A stretch of 64,000 nucleotides of DNA from Atrina japonica (Eukaryota > Mollusca > Bivalvia > Pterioida > Pinnidae), in contig BROG01000926.1 of the NCBI GenBank assembly GCA_030159075.1, forward strand, positions 1-64,000, read 5' to 3'. Every line of letters starts with the position of its first letter. Positions within the stretch are counted from its first letter, which is position 1. This document shows positions 10,929 to 22,734 of this stretch, in pieces. A model generated the notes under the pieces. That model was not told the origin of the DNA and did no database searches. It worked only from the letters and a program-made list of their open reading frames with translations. The position numbers were made by a program, and so were the translations under genes.

Positions 10929-13900
10929 GTATTGTATTGACACGCCATAGAAAACCTAGCTTAAGATACTTATATATAGTAGTATTGAAAGCATGTCATT
11001 GACTAAAAAGTTTATCACATCGCCCTAAAATTGCATTATATTAACCTGGATTTGCTTTCCGTGTTAAGTTACTGTATTTGACTCAATACGTGCTTCCCAA
11101 CAATTTATCAATACGGGGCTTGCGTCTGTAAGCCCTGTACACGACACGACAGTACACGTATAGAAAATTGCACTTTCAGGACGAACTAGCATATAGGTGT
11201 TTGTGTGTGTGAAAACCGTTTCCACACATCTATTTGTACATTATTATGATATACATTGTATTTACTATCAAATAACACGTAATCATCTTCCTGATTTTCA
11301 ATACACCCACAGTTTTTTCTCCCATTGCTCAAAGATTTTCACTTCATTTTAACGGGGAATGATTGCCTTGTCAACCCCTAGTGTATTGACAAGCTACACA
11401 CGCTATGACGTCACAATACAATTTCAATGATGCATGGCGTCTGTGGCGTCCAAAATGCAGTGCATAATGTAAGATTTTATTTGCGTAGATCTACATATAG
11501 GGGCCTACATAAACCCAAACTTGATTGTATGAGAAAGGAATCTCAATCCTCGGAATAAAATTCTTGAATGGCAAACCTCGGGTTTGTCATTCAAGAATCT
11601 TGCCGTCTGATTGAGATTCCTTTGTCAAGCCCTCAAGGTAGGGATAGATTCTATTAATCACGTGCATTCACATGCACGCGACCGACAAGTCATAGCGGGT
11701 TTTACTCTATCATTGCCAAAACATTGTAAATCAGGAAGCTACGTGGAGCTTATCATAAAAGGGAGTCATCATAATTACTTCATGTACTCTATGTAAAACT
11801 CCTCATGGTATTAATTTTGTTGATGAATGAAAACAACGAGATTAAAACCTATAAACCAACAAAAATTCTTATTATACAGTAAGAAAGAATTGATTCATTG
11901 CAGACACATCTGAAGTTGAAATCAAGTTAATTTTTAATATAAAAATCAGACACCATATCATCCAAAACGTCCAGGAGACAAAAAGACAAACCCAGTGAAC
12001 ACTGGACTAAACACGAACCTATTGAAATCCAGATCAGGAGTAAGCATCCTCTGTTCACAAGTCACACCTGCTACGAGTCCACAGTCAAATTCAAATGAAA
12101 TAATTCACAATTTATGTCTCAGTTGGTGTTATAGTGACATTTTATGATAATTGTGAAATATTGTAGCTGTTTTTTCTCACTTATTTATTTTTAGATGTAA
12201 GATTCCTGGAATAATCGATGATTCATACAACATCCAGAATGACGGACACCGAGAACTGGCCAACAAATACATTCCTCTTTCTGAAGATAGTTCAAAAGTG
12301 TACGACAATTGTCACATCCTTGATTTCGATGAGGTTAATATCTCCATCTATAATATTAGTATGTCAAGAAACGGAAGCAGAGTAAAATGTTCTGAATGGG
12401 TATACAGCACCGAGTTACTACTAACAACAGCTGTATCTTCGGTGAGTACTATGTACCAGTTATGATATCAAATGGCAATAACTTGATACAACAGCGAATC
12501 AAATCTAAATCAAATTATCCACTAATTAATGCGATGTAACGCTACTGAATGTGGTGTTACCAAAGGTCCGTTTTACGAATGGTCCGAAGTCTATGTCTTA
12601 GTTCTGGGATTAATTATTGTTTCCAGTGAGGATATAATATAAACATTCAAATTACTAAGGCATTGCAATTTGTCAGTGAAGTAACACTGACTTCAAAGAA
12701 GAACAAAAAGTTTTGTTAATAGTTACACTTGTCGTTATTTTCAATTCAGTCACTGTAAAGATTTGACTGATAGTAATTAAAACACATTTTCTTCGGTGTT
12801 TCTTTTTCAATTGCAGTACAATTTAGTGTGTGATGATGCTTACAAAACCTCAATAGAGGGAACTATACACTTTTTCGGAGTTTTCATCGGATCCTTTATT
12901 ACGGGAACTGTTTCTGATATGTAAGTCTATTTCGCGGAATTTGAAAGAAACCTCTTCTGGTAACAGATATTTCATCAGCAAATTACTAGATACATATCAG
13001 CTTTTTTATAAAATATATCACCATTCGTTAGAGTTTTAATTTAGCTGATTTCATTTGTCTACGAAATTAAAATAATTAATATATAATATATGATAGTGTA
13101 TAATAGTATCCAGTAGAAAGAGGGGAAAGAAAACAAAAATCAAGTAAAGATACTAATTGACACTCTTTAGTTATCTCGGAATATGTTCACTTTAACGAAA
13201 TTAAATGTCAACGAATTTGGTTTTTTTTCTTAAAACAATGAAATTCTAACCCCATAAATCTTATGCCATGATTTTCTTCTAGAATTGGTCGTAGGAAAAC
13301 ATTACTAGCTTCGACTGCCGTTTTATTCTGTTCATCTCTTGGCTTGGCTTGGGCTCCAAATTTTTCTGTTTACTTGACTCTCCGCTTTGTCATCGGATTT
13401 TCCAACATAGGAATGAACATGGTTGCGTATGTACTTGGTATGGTTTTAGTGTCGGAGGAGTATTTAGTTTATCCCCTCACTGATAGTCGACATTGTCTTT
13501 ATACATTTTGTTTGGCTTGAAAAAGAGGTGCAATAAATTCTTTGAATTCTGTACATTAATAATAAGAAAAAAATTAAAATATCAATTGTTGTTGACAAGT
13601 ACACTTTAATTTCAATCATTTTTTCAAACATTTACTCAGTGCAAAACTGTATGTTGCTTATATTTACTATATTCGAACCACTGTTAATTTATGGACATGC
13701 ATCTGATGGTACACGACACGAGGATTACAAACGAATTATGTAAACATGAATATTACATTTACTTTAAAGTACATTTTAAACACGTCTTGTTTTTTCTACG
13801 GATATTTTTTCTTGTAGAAATATTACAGAGATATAATCTTATGTTGTAGGTATGGAATGGGTTGGACCATCTAAACGAACGGCGGCTGGGTTGGTAATGT

Positions 13901-16506
13901 CACTTTTGTGTTCTTTCGGTCAACTCTACATAATACTTGTATCTTATTTTGTGCGCAAATGGGAATACACAGAAATGGCCATGGCTGCTCCTGTTGGGAT
14001 CTTGTTTTTGACTCTACTGTAAGTAAAAATTACAATTGTTTTCCGCTGTACGCTACAGGCATACATAACACGAGTCTAACTTCAATAAGTCAATATGTGT
14101 AATGATGATGATGATGATGATGATGAACTTATTCATACGATATATTATCCATTCCCTTTTATCAGATAATATTGCACAAGGTTGAACTGAGATGAAATAA
14201 AGTAAAGCAATACATTGTCCTCTCAAACGCCTTAACTTTCATTGATACATCATATAGGCCAATCTAATTTGACCTCAAAGTCGATAGTTACTACGTAATG
14301 ATACATGCTAAACAAAACTTATCTGGGCGAAGTAACTTTTTGATGATCATACGGATGATTCTTTTCTTCGATTGTGACAGGATTCACAGATCCTGGTTTT
14401 CTTCCCCACTGGATACCACTACGTATGATGACAAGTAGGAACGGTAACTCTTGCCAGTCTAAATACAATGTTATTGTGTTGCATTACCCAAAATATCAAC
14501 TCGTCTAGGTCAAGAAAGGATTCATGAGACTCCACCCACCAGGTTTTATGAATTGAACTTATAGCAGTGTCAATTTCTTTTAAATCAGCCATTGAAGTGA
14601 AAGTGAAACGAGTTCAATTAATAGCACGGGTACATGACCTGCTGATAGATATAATGGAAGTAAGAAGGACAGTCAATTTAACAGTAAATATGTTAATAGT
14701 CACCAACTCCTAGATATCTCTCTCGCCTGAATGATTCTGATTTGACGTGAAACACTTAAAAACAACTCCTTTTTAGACTTTTGAAAGATGTGACGAGGAT
14801 TCGTTCCTTACGTATTTCATTTGGATTTGGACTAATGGTGTGACTGGTCGAAAGTAGACGCTTACTCCTCCATGGCAGCTGATCCCACCTCTTATTTGTC
14901 CAATTTTTACCATATTTGTATCTATATCCTGGACATCCTACAGATTTATACTTTGGCATCCGAGATGTATTATGTATATTATCCCAGGTTAACTGACAAG
15001 ATAGTACGTTAGTCATTGTCTTTCGAGGTCCCAGTTGTCTTTATATACATCACTGTAGCCTCACAGTTTTCAGCACTCCGGAAATGTCGTATTACAGAAA
15101 TCACCCGGCTGATTGTTCTTGTTCTATTTTACAAAACCAAAACTGTGGTAAAAGTACGCCCAACCCCTTTCACATTCAGCTTTCAGTCCCTGAATATGCA
15201 GATAAATTCTTATGTGGTATTTCTATTCATAAATATCGTTTTTTCTTCATTGACGTTAATGCCACGCAAAAGTTTTCACAATTTGATAAATACAAATACT
15301 GAGATCAATTGAGTAACATACCTTAACATACCAAAGGCATATGACTTTTGATTTTGATCACTTGTTTTGTATTTTCTTGTAATACCCGTCCCATCAAACA
15401 TGTTATACCCTATCCTTATTGTCGGACATTGATCGAAAATAGTGGGAAATGCCTCATATCGGGGAGCAAACACTTAAAGATGGTATTAAGTCTCACTTTG
15501 TTATTGCCAGAATATACCCAGCGGTTTACTGTTGAAAGTTTGGACTCGCGCTGTCTTAACCTCACACATATCCAAAACATCAAATTTGCCCGATTCTTAT
15601 AAGGAACCATAGTTTAAAATTATTCTTCCAGATCTGTTCCCGAATCACCACGATGGTTACTCGCCCGTGGTAGAGTTGAGGAAACAAAACAACAGTTACA
15701 GCGGGCAGCAAAAGTGAACGGAAATCACATACCTGAAAATCTCATGCTGGATATCACAATGGATAACAGGAATGAAACAGGAAAACTTTGGCTTCTATTG
15801 ACTTCAAAAGTTTTATTTTTTAGAACTTTAATTATATTTTGCAACTGGTAAGTGATTGTCTTTTAACAGGTGCCCTTTCCTAAATTATATTATTTTTACG
15901 GGAATACAGCATATGCCGAATTGTTTTATATAACGTCAAAATAACATTAATGAATTAAACTTAGTTTACTTAATTAAAACTAGATTAATTATAGTCAAAC
16001 CTTTGTTTTTCTCACTTAAACATAGTTTTCCCTCAGTTAATGCGAGTTCTGAGTAAAACTAGGTTGAAATTATTAATGTTACTTTGGCGTAGAAATTAGT
16101 ATTATTTGGCGATAAACTATGCTTAACGGGTTAAAACGTAGTTAAAGGGATGGACAATTATTTTAATAAGATAAAATAGTAAACTTTTACACACGAAGTA
16201 TCTAGAGTTAAAGACTTTCACTGATGTTACTGATACTTAAGTATTTTTTAAAATCATCTGGATTTGAATTTACAGGATTGTGTTGGTGTTGGCTTACTAT
16301 GGTTTAACCTTTAATGTAAGTAATCTATATGGCGACTTCTTCTTGAACTTCACTATATCCGGTCTAGTAGAACTACCCGCAGGTGTATTACCAATATTCT
16401 TGATCGACCGCTTTGGACGGAGGAGAGTTCATTCTATGTTCATGATAGTCGGTGGAGTTGCGTGCCTCAGTACTATAGCTACAGCCACGTATGGTATATA
16501 TATATA

Positions 16507-16569
<63 letters not shown>

Positions 16570-16570
16570 C

Positions 16571-16631
<61 letters not shown>

Positions 16632-19600
16632 TAAACGTTTTTATTCACACACTACATGCATATTGAAGCAATATACAGGTCAACACCAGTTTTAATCGTT
16701 TGGAGAGTTGTTTTTTTTTCACAACAAATTTCCTGTAGTGGAACTTAAGAATTTTATTTATTCCTTGGTCCATCGGTTGACTGATACTTTGTTTATATAG
16801 TAAATTACGAACTCTACCGACTTAAAACCATGTATCATGGTGTAAGCTGGGCAATTGTCCACGATCATTACAATTGATCACTATTATCGTTGTATTTGGT
16901 TATCAATGTTTTCATCCAACTGGTAATAATACCGTATGTCATCCACACCTTCTTGTTAGCAGTGTATTTAGTGGGGAGAGGTGTAACGCGGTTAACACAC
17001 CTTGGATTTTAAGACTTTCCTAAAACAACAGCGGGAGTTTATGACTCCACTCATATTCGAACACACTAATGCAGTTAGTTTCTCTTTACTTTAGTTTCCC
17101 CCCAAGACAGATTATTGACTTGAATTCAAGTGTTTTATTTGGTAGCATGGGGTAAAACTTGTCTGTTTCCTCCGCATTATAAATATCGGCATCATATTGT
17201 GCCAATAGTGTCACTTCTTCCTTGTGTCATTCAGTCATATCATTATATTTTGCATTGACATCCTTTGATTCGCCACAAATACACTTGAATATTTATTTAT
17301 TCATTTTTTAAATATTATATAAAACGCTACCGCCAACCCAGAGAAGAATAAAATTCGGCACTTGGAATTTCAAACTGTGCAGTAAAAAATCACCAGAAAT
17401 TGTAATGCTTTGCGGTCTAGCATGCACAAATCATTTAAGTAAAGCTTTTTCAGTTTGGGGAATTTTTGTAGTGCGATCTTTCTTTTTTTTGGCGCTGAGG
17501 ACCAAAGTTATTTGATTGGTATTTTCTATTGATTTCATCACTTTTCTTTATTTATGTTGATAAGTTTATTGTGATATTTGAAAGTCCGCAACTATTTGTG
17601 ACTTTGATTTACCCCATTTCTCTACCTCCAGTATGACCTGTTACCTAATTACATAAGATTTGTTGTCTGATTTTCTTTTTACATTCAAGATTTTTAAAAA
17701 AAAAAATCAAAATAATGTTTTGTTTTTTTGTTTTTTGGAAAATAAAGTTAATGCCCCTTTCATATTGATAATGTTTATATAGTTCTTCGACTATATTTTG
17801 CACAAAGGTATGCAATGGACAACTACAATATTTTCAATGATTGGAAAATTCTTCGTGACAGCTGCTTTCAGTACAGTGTATATATTGTCAGCAGAACTGT
17901 TTCCGACAGTGATCCGCAATGCTTCCATGGGAGTTTGTTCGTCATTCTCTTGGATTGGAGCAATGATATCGCCTTTTATTGTTGGAACGGTATGTATCTA
18001 TGGTTATGTAGCATTTCTAATTAAAATGAAATAACTGTTTCCCAATTTTTAAGTACTTGAAGTTTGAAACATGATTATTGTGAAGCTCTGAATTATCGGT
18101 TAAAATGCTGTACAAAGGCTGTATATTATAAATCACAAATACCAAAGTATTAATCGTTAAGAGATTAGGGCGACAACATTGGTGATCATTGAGGAAACAC
18201 GGACCTCTGAATTTCCAGAGGTGGGATCGGGTGAAATGGAGGAGTAAGCATTCTCTGTCCACCGGTCACATCTGCTGCGAGTCTACAGTCAAATTCAAAT
18301 GAAATAAGTGGGCGTACATCTTAACTAGACAGTGTTGCATACATTGTTGTTTGTTTGTTAATTATTGTTGTTTAACGTCCCACTCATATGGAGACGTCAC
18401 CAATTGCCGGTGAAGGGCTTCAAATTTTGGACTATGCTCGGCACTTACGGCCATTGAGCAGTGAGGGATCTGTAACGTACCGACACCTACTGTGACACGA
18501 GACCTCGGTTTTTTACTGTCTCATCCGAAGGACAGGTGTTGCATACAAATACTGTGCACCTACCACCCTTATTATTAGAACTATCTGTTTTCTCTTTTAT
18601 TTATTTTATTTGCTTGTGTCATGTCTACTTTCCTTTTTAAACTAGGCTCACCATACTTGATGTGACATTTTGCGGATATGCCTCCCCCATATTTCTAAAG
18701 TTATTCCCTCTTTTTGGTTTTATTTGTCCAGGTTATATCTATTTCATTTCGTCGCCTATTATCAACATATTTGGTGCAGATTTACATGTTTGGGGTTTAG
18801 GGCGAGTTTGCCGATTTATATATCTCGGATATGCCCCGGTTTGGGATTATAAATACTTCGGAATAGTCTTGTTGTACTTCGCCTTTATCTTGAATTACAT
18901 TGATGTTGGGAATATTGACATCTACCATGAGAAATAATACAAGGCAAATCATTCTGTGATTCGCGTTTTTTAAACTTGCACACACACACACACACAGATA
19001 TAATGTTGTCTTCTGTTATTGTGATGTTATAAAATAGTTGGTCGCGAAGGCAGACCATATAGCTCGCCTGTTTTATGCTTGTTATAATTTGGGTCATATT
19101 TAGGCCACAGCAATCAACATCCCCCTGCATTGTTGAGTAATGACCCTAGACAATGTGCATGTGAAGTTTCATGACTGTAGCTGTGAAACTTTGCCCACAG
19201 TGGACTGAAACAAAAAGCTTAACACAGAAAAAGTTCTTCGAACAGGCGAACTAATAAATACTGATATGATATACAAAAGTCGCCTCATTTGCTACTGCTC
19301 AGGACAAAGGTAAAGGGTATGAAGTTATTAGTTCGAGTAAACTTGTTATTGCCGTTCTTCATATCTTACACTGGTAAACAGGGGTACTTCAAAATTGTGT
19401 TATGAATGATCACAATTTTTTTAAGGTTATGACATGGGTTTATTCTTGGTCAATAAATTTCATATCTGTGTAGTATTTGATGACTTTAAAAGTTCATACT
19501 GTACTCTACTCCCAAATGACCTAAATAGAATGTACCCGACCGATGACCTGCTTATGACGACCTTATCAGTTCTTCCTTTTGTTTGTTTTCTAACCATCCA

Positions 19601-21104
19601 GTCCGTGTTTCTATACCTTCTTACATATAAATGATGCACATAACTGTGTGTATAGGTTTGTAAACGATAAGTACCGTCCTGTAACTTTTGAAGATAGATA
19701 TCCCAGGAAAATGAAGTCAAGAAACAATCGGTCAATGTTGCGACGTTACCGTTTTTTTCAGGATAATTAACATTTTTATTTATTACCGAAGTCCAATCCA
19801 AAACAATTTAAACACAAGAATGTACGATAATGCTGAAGAAAATTGGGAAAACGAAAAACAAGACAAAAATTCGTGGCGTTTATCGTGATAAAATACATAC
19901 AAATCGAACATAAAGTTGGTTCGTGTCATATATACAGTTCATTAAAACACACGGTTTTGGAAAGACGAACAAAGATAAACAACATTGAAGCTCAATGTAA
20001 CGAAAAAAGTCCGACAAGATGAATGTCAACACGGAAAGATATATAATTTTCGGACAACACTGTCTCCTGCACCCTCTTAATGTTTTTACTATTAATACGT
20101 TTTTGGTATTTGGAATCATGGACCTATTGAATACTCTTTAGGAAAATGCCCAAACTTGTATAACGTTCGTTCTCTACATAAAATCAGGTAAAATATTATT
20201 ACACGCAATATCAACACTTATTTTCGATAACAAACTTTTCTGAAGCTAAGGTATCAATATGTATAATATCTATACCCATTTCATTTCCTAATGTTCTTTC
20301 AATTTCAGGCAAATACTATTGGTGGAAAAACTGGGGTAGCTGTACCTCTGGTTATTTGTGGTACAGCATCACTAATTGCCGGAGCTCTTACCCTTTTGCT
20401 GCCCGAGACAGTTAATAGAGATCTCCCAGAAACTATTCATGATGCATTGCATTTTCGAAAGTGGGTATAAATATTTATGTTGTTTACACATTACTCATAC
20501 GGTGATTTTGAATATTTCACAGAACAAAACTATTTTAAATCAGTCAAAATACTGAATCTTTTCAAATTCTTTTATCGGAAAAAAACATTGCTTTAGCCTG
20601 GCCCTTTGATCGTATAAATATGTTAAACTGTTTTCCAAAGTTTACATTTTACATAAAGGTTTATCAAGGGTCAAAGGGGCCTCTGTGGCCAAGTGGTTAG
20701 AGCATCGCGCTTTAACTATGACGTTTTTTTTTTTTTTTTGGGGGGGGGGGGGGCGTCTTGACAACACTGGAATGTAGACATCATCTACAATGCAAATTTC
20801 TTCTATGGTATCGAAGAACCTTAGCTGGTTTTGCAAGAAAGTTTGCAAGAAAAAAACAGTTGTCTTTTCCCAGGTGCTATCCTCAACCATTAATAATTTG
20901 CCGCAACTGTATAATTGTTGATGTAAAACACCATTGAAAATTAGCTAACAATCATCAAGTGTTGAATACATTTCATCTTTTTGATTTTGTAGGAAAGTGA
21001 TGAAAAGTAAGACTGTAGAAGACGCCGACAACAATGTACCATTTATAGAATGCAAGACGACCTCATTATCAAAAGACACAGATATACAGAACAGTGAACA
21101 CTGA
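10786..21104 (+). CDS. Gene A: SLC22-family organic cation/anion transporter-like protein, 565 aa, 10 exons
   Basis: Exons: 10786-10928, 12195-12441, 12817-12920, 13283-13437, 13850-14018, 15632-15847, 16276-16493, 17808-17989, 20309-20460, 20993-21104 (1698 nt, open throughout, GT-AG junctions). The 12-TM MFS layout is clear: TM1 about residues 20-42, a large extracellular loop 43-130 with Cys49, 87 and 113 and three N-glycosylation sequons, the inter-TM2/3 motif SDIIGRRK (163-170), the SLC22 signature VPESPRWL (275-282), the second MFS motif DRFGRR (389-394), AELFPTVIRN (446-455) and LPETVNRDLPETI near 509-521. SLC22 members move organic cations, anions or zwitterions across the plasma membrane; the substrate here cannot be told. 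Length is normal for the family (about 550). The start matches that of paralog B, which lies inverted and convergent downstream. Confidence 0.93.
11531..11626. repeat. Imperfect hairpin in intron 1 of gene A
   Basis: Arms of about 44 bases: GAGAAAGGAATCTCAATC ... TTCTTGAATGGCAAACC faces TTTGTCATTCAAGAA ... GATTGAGATTCCTTTGTC with a loop of about five bases. It is probably a MITE remnant. Confidence 0.65.
11941..12110 (+). repeat. Dispersed repeat R1 in intron 1 of gene A
   Basis: Diverged sense copy (GGAGTAAGCATCCTCTGTTC, GAGTCCACAGTCAAATTCAA) ending about 85 bases before exon 2. Gene B has an R1 fragment at the same place and orientation, so the insertion is probably older than the gene duplication. 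Confidence 0.65.
12195..12441 (+). CDS. Gene A exon 2: large extracellular loop
   Basis: Residues 48-130. Begins CKIPGIIDD and contains sequons at Asn96 (NIS), Asn101 (NIS) and Asn107 (NGS), and cysteines 49, 87 and 113 that probably form disulfides with Cys135. Ends CSEWVYSTELLLTTAVSS in phase 0, donor TCG|gtgagt. This is the exon that differs most from gene B. Confidence 0.92.
12817..12920 (+). CDS. Gene A exon 3: TM2
   Basis: Starts YNLVCDDAYKTS, the conserved family motif YNLVCD before TM2, and ends at SD plus two bases of Ile165 in the TM2-TM3 loop. Acceptor TTGCAG, donor GTAAGT. Confidence 0.92.
13283..13437 (+). CDS. Gene A exon 4: MFS motif A, TM3 and TM4
   Basis: Opens with IGRRKTLL, completing MFS motif A. 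The family usually has DRFGRR; here DIIGRR lacks the usual Arg-Phe. It continues through TM3, LGLAWAPNF and RFVIGFSNIGMNM, ending inside the Gly codon of AYVLG. Confidence 0.92.
13850..14018 (+). CDS. Gene A exon 5: EWVGPSKR loop, TM5 and TM6
   Basis: Begins by completing Gly217, then MEWVGPSKRTAAGLVMS and two hydrophobic segments. By hand alignment it is about 95% identical to gene B at nucleotide level. Confidence 0.92.
14102..14126 (+). repeat. (GAT)n microsatellite in intron 5 of gene A
   Basis: About eight ATG/GAT triplets, 80 bases after the exon 5 donor. Confidence 0.9.
14790..15010 (-). repeat. Dispersed repeat R1 in intron 5 of gene A
   Basis: Near-complete antisense copy: GACGAGGATTCGTTCC at the left, GCTTACTCCTCCATGGCA in the middle, TATATCCTGGACATCC and ACTTTGGCATCCGAGAT at the right. 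An R1 copy in the same relative orientation lies in intron 5 of gene B (36215-36395). Confidence 0.75.
15632..15847 (+). CDS. Gene A exon 6: PESPRWLL motif and large cytoplasmic loop
   Basis: Carries VPESPRWLLARGRVEE, the SLC22 signature after TM6, then the charged intracellular loop with a sequence ending DITMDNRNETGK, and the start of TM7 (LWLLLTSKVLFFRTL). Confidence 0.93.
15936..16092. mobile_element. MITE-like inverted repeat in intron 6 of gene A
   Basis: The left end GTCAAAATAACATTAATGAA is answered by the inverted AATTATTAATGTTACTTTGG at the right, with AAACTTAGTTTA and AAACTAGGTT inside. The intron of gene B has no counterpart, so insertion after the duplication is likely. Confidence 0.5.
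16276..16493 (+). CDS. Gene A exon 7: TM7-TM9 and second MFS motif
   Basis: Contains YYGLTFNVSNLYGDFFLNF, then LVELPAGVLPIFL and IDRFGRRRV. The last base pairs with a donor GTATAT that runs directly into a TA/TG microsatellite. Confidence 0.92.
16495..16630 (+). repeat. Compound (TA)n(TG)n microsatellite at the exon 7 donor of gene A
   Basis: (TA)n about 16495-16568 followed by (TG)n about 16575-16630. The TA tract begins inside the donor itself, so the tract length directly neighbours splice-site context. Confidence 0.95.
17808..17989 (+). CDS. Gene A exon 8: TM10-TM11, AELFPTVIRN
   Basis: The acceptor is CACAAAG; exon 7 plus this start restores Gly418-Met-Gln-Trp. AELFPTVIRNASMGVCSS corresponds to the conserved AELYPTVVRN region, followed by SWIGAMISPFIVGT. 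Confidence 0.9.
18130..18325 (+). repeat. Dispersed repeat R1 in intron 8 of gene A
   Basis: Sense copy starting about 140 bases after exon 8 (ACACGGACCTCTGAATTTCC, then GGAGGAGTAAGC). Gene B has a sense R1 about 130 bases after its exon 8, so the site is shared. Confidence 0.7.
18344..18535 (-). mobile_element. 5'-truncated SINE in intron 8 of gene A
   Basis: Reverse-oriented copy of the 24347-24628 SINE; it retains more of the 5' part (the TGTCTCATCCGAAGGACAG block) than the copy at 559-738. It is flanked by a 12-bp direct repeat GTGTTGCATACA at 18332-18343 and 18536-18547. The matching intron of gene B near 31895-31938 (minus strand) carries the flanks without the SINE. Confidence 0.85.
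20309..20460 (+). CDS. Gene A exon 9: TM12 and LPET motif
   Basis: Opens ANTIGGKTGVAVPL, passes TM12 and ends LPETVNRDLPETIHDALHF. The C-terminal LPET...LPETI is a family hallmark. If the donor at 20461 were skipped the frame would stop after three codons. Confidence 0.92.
20686..20753 (+). mobile_element. tRNA-like SINE head fragment plus T/G homopolymer in intron 9 of gene A
   Basis: GGCCAAGTGGTTAGAGCATC resembles the A-box half of a tRNA, and is followed by about 14 T and 13 G. No B box or T arm follows, so it is not a tRNA gene but a truncated tRNA-derived element. Confidence 0.5.
20993..21104 (+). CDS. Gene A exon 10: cytoplasmic C-terminal tail
   Basis: Acceptor TTTGTAG. Encodes KVMKSKTVEDADNN, then FIECKTTSLSKDTDIQNSEH and a TGA stop at 21102-21104. 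The basic then acidic tail is shared with gene B with several substitutions. I saw no clear AATAAA shortly downstream. Confidence 0.9.
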
Positions 21105-21519
21105 ACGTATGGTAGTGGAATATCAACACTTTCTGATATGTCTTGATTTTGCCAGCACACAGATAATTGCTGGCATTTTAACCGAATGATAACTTTTTAA
21201 AATGTATACTACATATAGTACATAAAACAATTTATAACATACAATTTTGTGTGTATTTTTTATTAATGGGCCGTCACATTCAGGGTGAATATATTTGTAA
21301 GTTATAGCTACCGATAATATTGGCAGAAAATCTGCCAAGAATTTCGGTAATTTTTGTCTTTTTTTTAAATCGTATGATTTTCTTAAAGAAAATCAAAATC
21401 GTGGCGGAATTTCTCTCTAATGATAATATGTAGATCTCTCCCTCTCTCTGTGTCTTTGTCTTCTCTTTTACTCTCCCCCTATCTCTCATTTTCTGCATAT
21501 AAATTCCAAATTTTTATAA

Positions 21520-21910
21520 AGCTAAGATAGTCATCTTTTTGCAGTGGTTACTTTTAGACGAATTTTTGAAAAACATTTAGATTTGTTATTTGGCCTTGTA
21601 TGATACCACTTTCTTTTAGTATATACACAAACATTTTAAATTTAAGTCTAATTGACAAGTACAAGCCGATAATCGTATACGAAAGTAATATTTCGCACTG
21701 ATAACAATTCCAATTTTTTCTAAAGCTAAGATAGTCAACTTTTTACTCTTAGATGGATTTTGACTATTCTTTTATATCTATTATTTGGCCTAGTATTATA
21801 CCACTTTCTCTTTAGAAAAAACGCATACATTTTAAATTCGAGCTCAACTGATGAAGTCTACTTGACAGAAACGATTGTATTGAGCATTAAAACTTTGTTA
21901 TAATGTTTAG
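21520..21910 (+). repeat. Dispersed repeat R2, two tandem partial copies
   Basis: CTAAAGCTAAGATAGTCA, GGTTACTTTTAGACG, ATTTGGCCTTGTATGATACC and ACTGATGAAGTCTACTTGAC occur in order. Part of this repeats from about 21715. Same family as 42170-42640. Confidence 0.65.
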
Positions 21911-22304
21911 AATATATCTATCTCTGTCTCCCCCCTCTCTCTCTCTCTGTTACCCCATAAAGTAGACGAATATACAGTAACATATCCCCCAAATTCGACA
22001 CGAATGTATCTGGAAATAAGAAACTGGCCTCAGGGATTAACAAAATCATTGGTTATGAGAACAATTTAAATATGCACCATGCTTTGCCTCTTTCGTACCT
22101 ACCTGATGACCTAGCCCCTTTTAATAGCACTGTTTTAATGCAGATTTAGATGCAGATATTTCCATCAAAGTTTGGCTAAAATAAGTCCATTTGTTCCATT
22201 TGAAGAAGACCAAATATAAAAAAACTGACCTAAATATGCAGGATATCCAGAATAAAAGCAATTGTATTAAGTAAACATAACAATTATACAACGCTATTCC
22301 AGAC

Positions 22305-22525
22305 GGGCGACAATTTGTGGTGAGGTTCATTGCGAAACTGTCACTGCACATATTGTCGCTCAAATGGCTAACGTTGAAAAGGGGTACCCACGGCACATAT
22401 TGTCGCCAGCGAGAATTTGTGTTGATTGGCGACAATGTATGTGGATGGGCAACGATATGTGTAGTGTGAGATTACACATATTGTTGCCTGTGACAATATG
22501 TGCAGGGGCGACAATATTTGCTGCA
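22305..22525. repeat. Cluster of inverted GCGACAATATGTG motifs
   Basis: About eight close matches to GGCGACAATATGTG or its complement CACATATTGTCGCC occur within 220 bp, in both orientations (for example near 22310, 22345, 22398, 22430, 22445, 22480, 22493 and 22509). The function is unknown. It may be the interior of a palindromic DNA element. Confidence 0.6.
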
Positions 22526-22734
22526 ACAAACCATCTGAATTACACTTGGAGAACTCTGAAACTAGAAACACCTGGTCCAAATTCTCTTTAATTGGACAAC
22601 GCAAAAGGAAGTCTGAAATACATATACTGATTAAATAAAAAAATTTAAACATGAATGAATTGGTAAATAACAAACAAACAAACAAAAAACAAAACCACAG
22701 TTTTAGTTTTACAAAAGAGGTCTGAATGAATGAT

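Noticed and set aside
16280..16666. 128-codon plus-strand frame extending past exon 7 of gene A
   Set aside because: Beyond the donor at 16494 the frame only translates the TA/TG microsatellite.
20686..20740. Possible tRNA gene (GGCCAAGTGGTTAGAGCATC)
   Set aside because: Only the 5' half is present and it runs into T and G homopolymers; a truncated SINE head.
22121..22685. Overlapping 104- and 105-codon minus-strand frames
   Set aside because: They cover the GCGACAATATGTG motif cluster in several frames at once, so the openness reflects the repeat.
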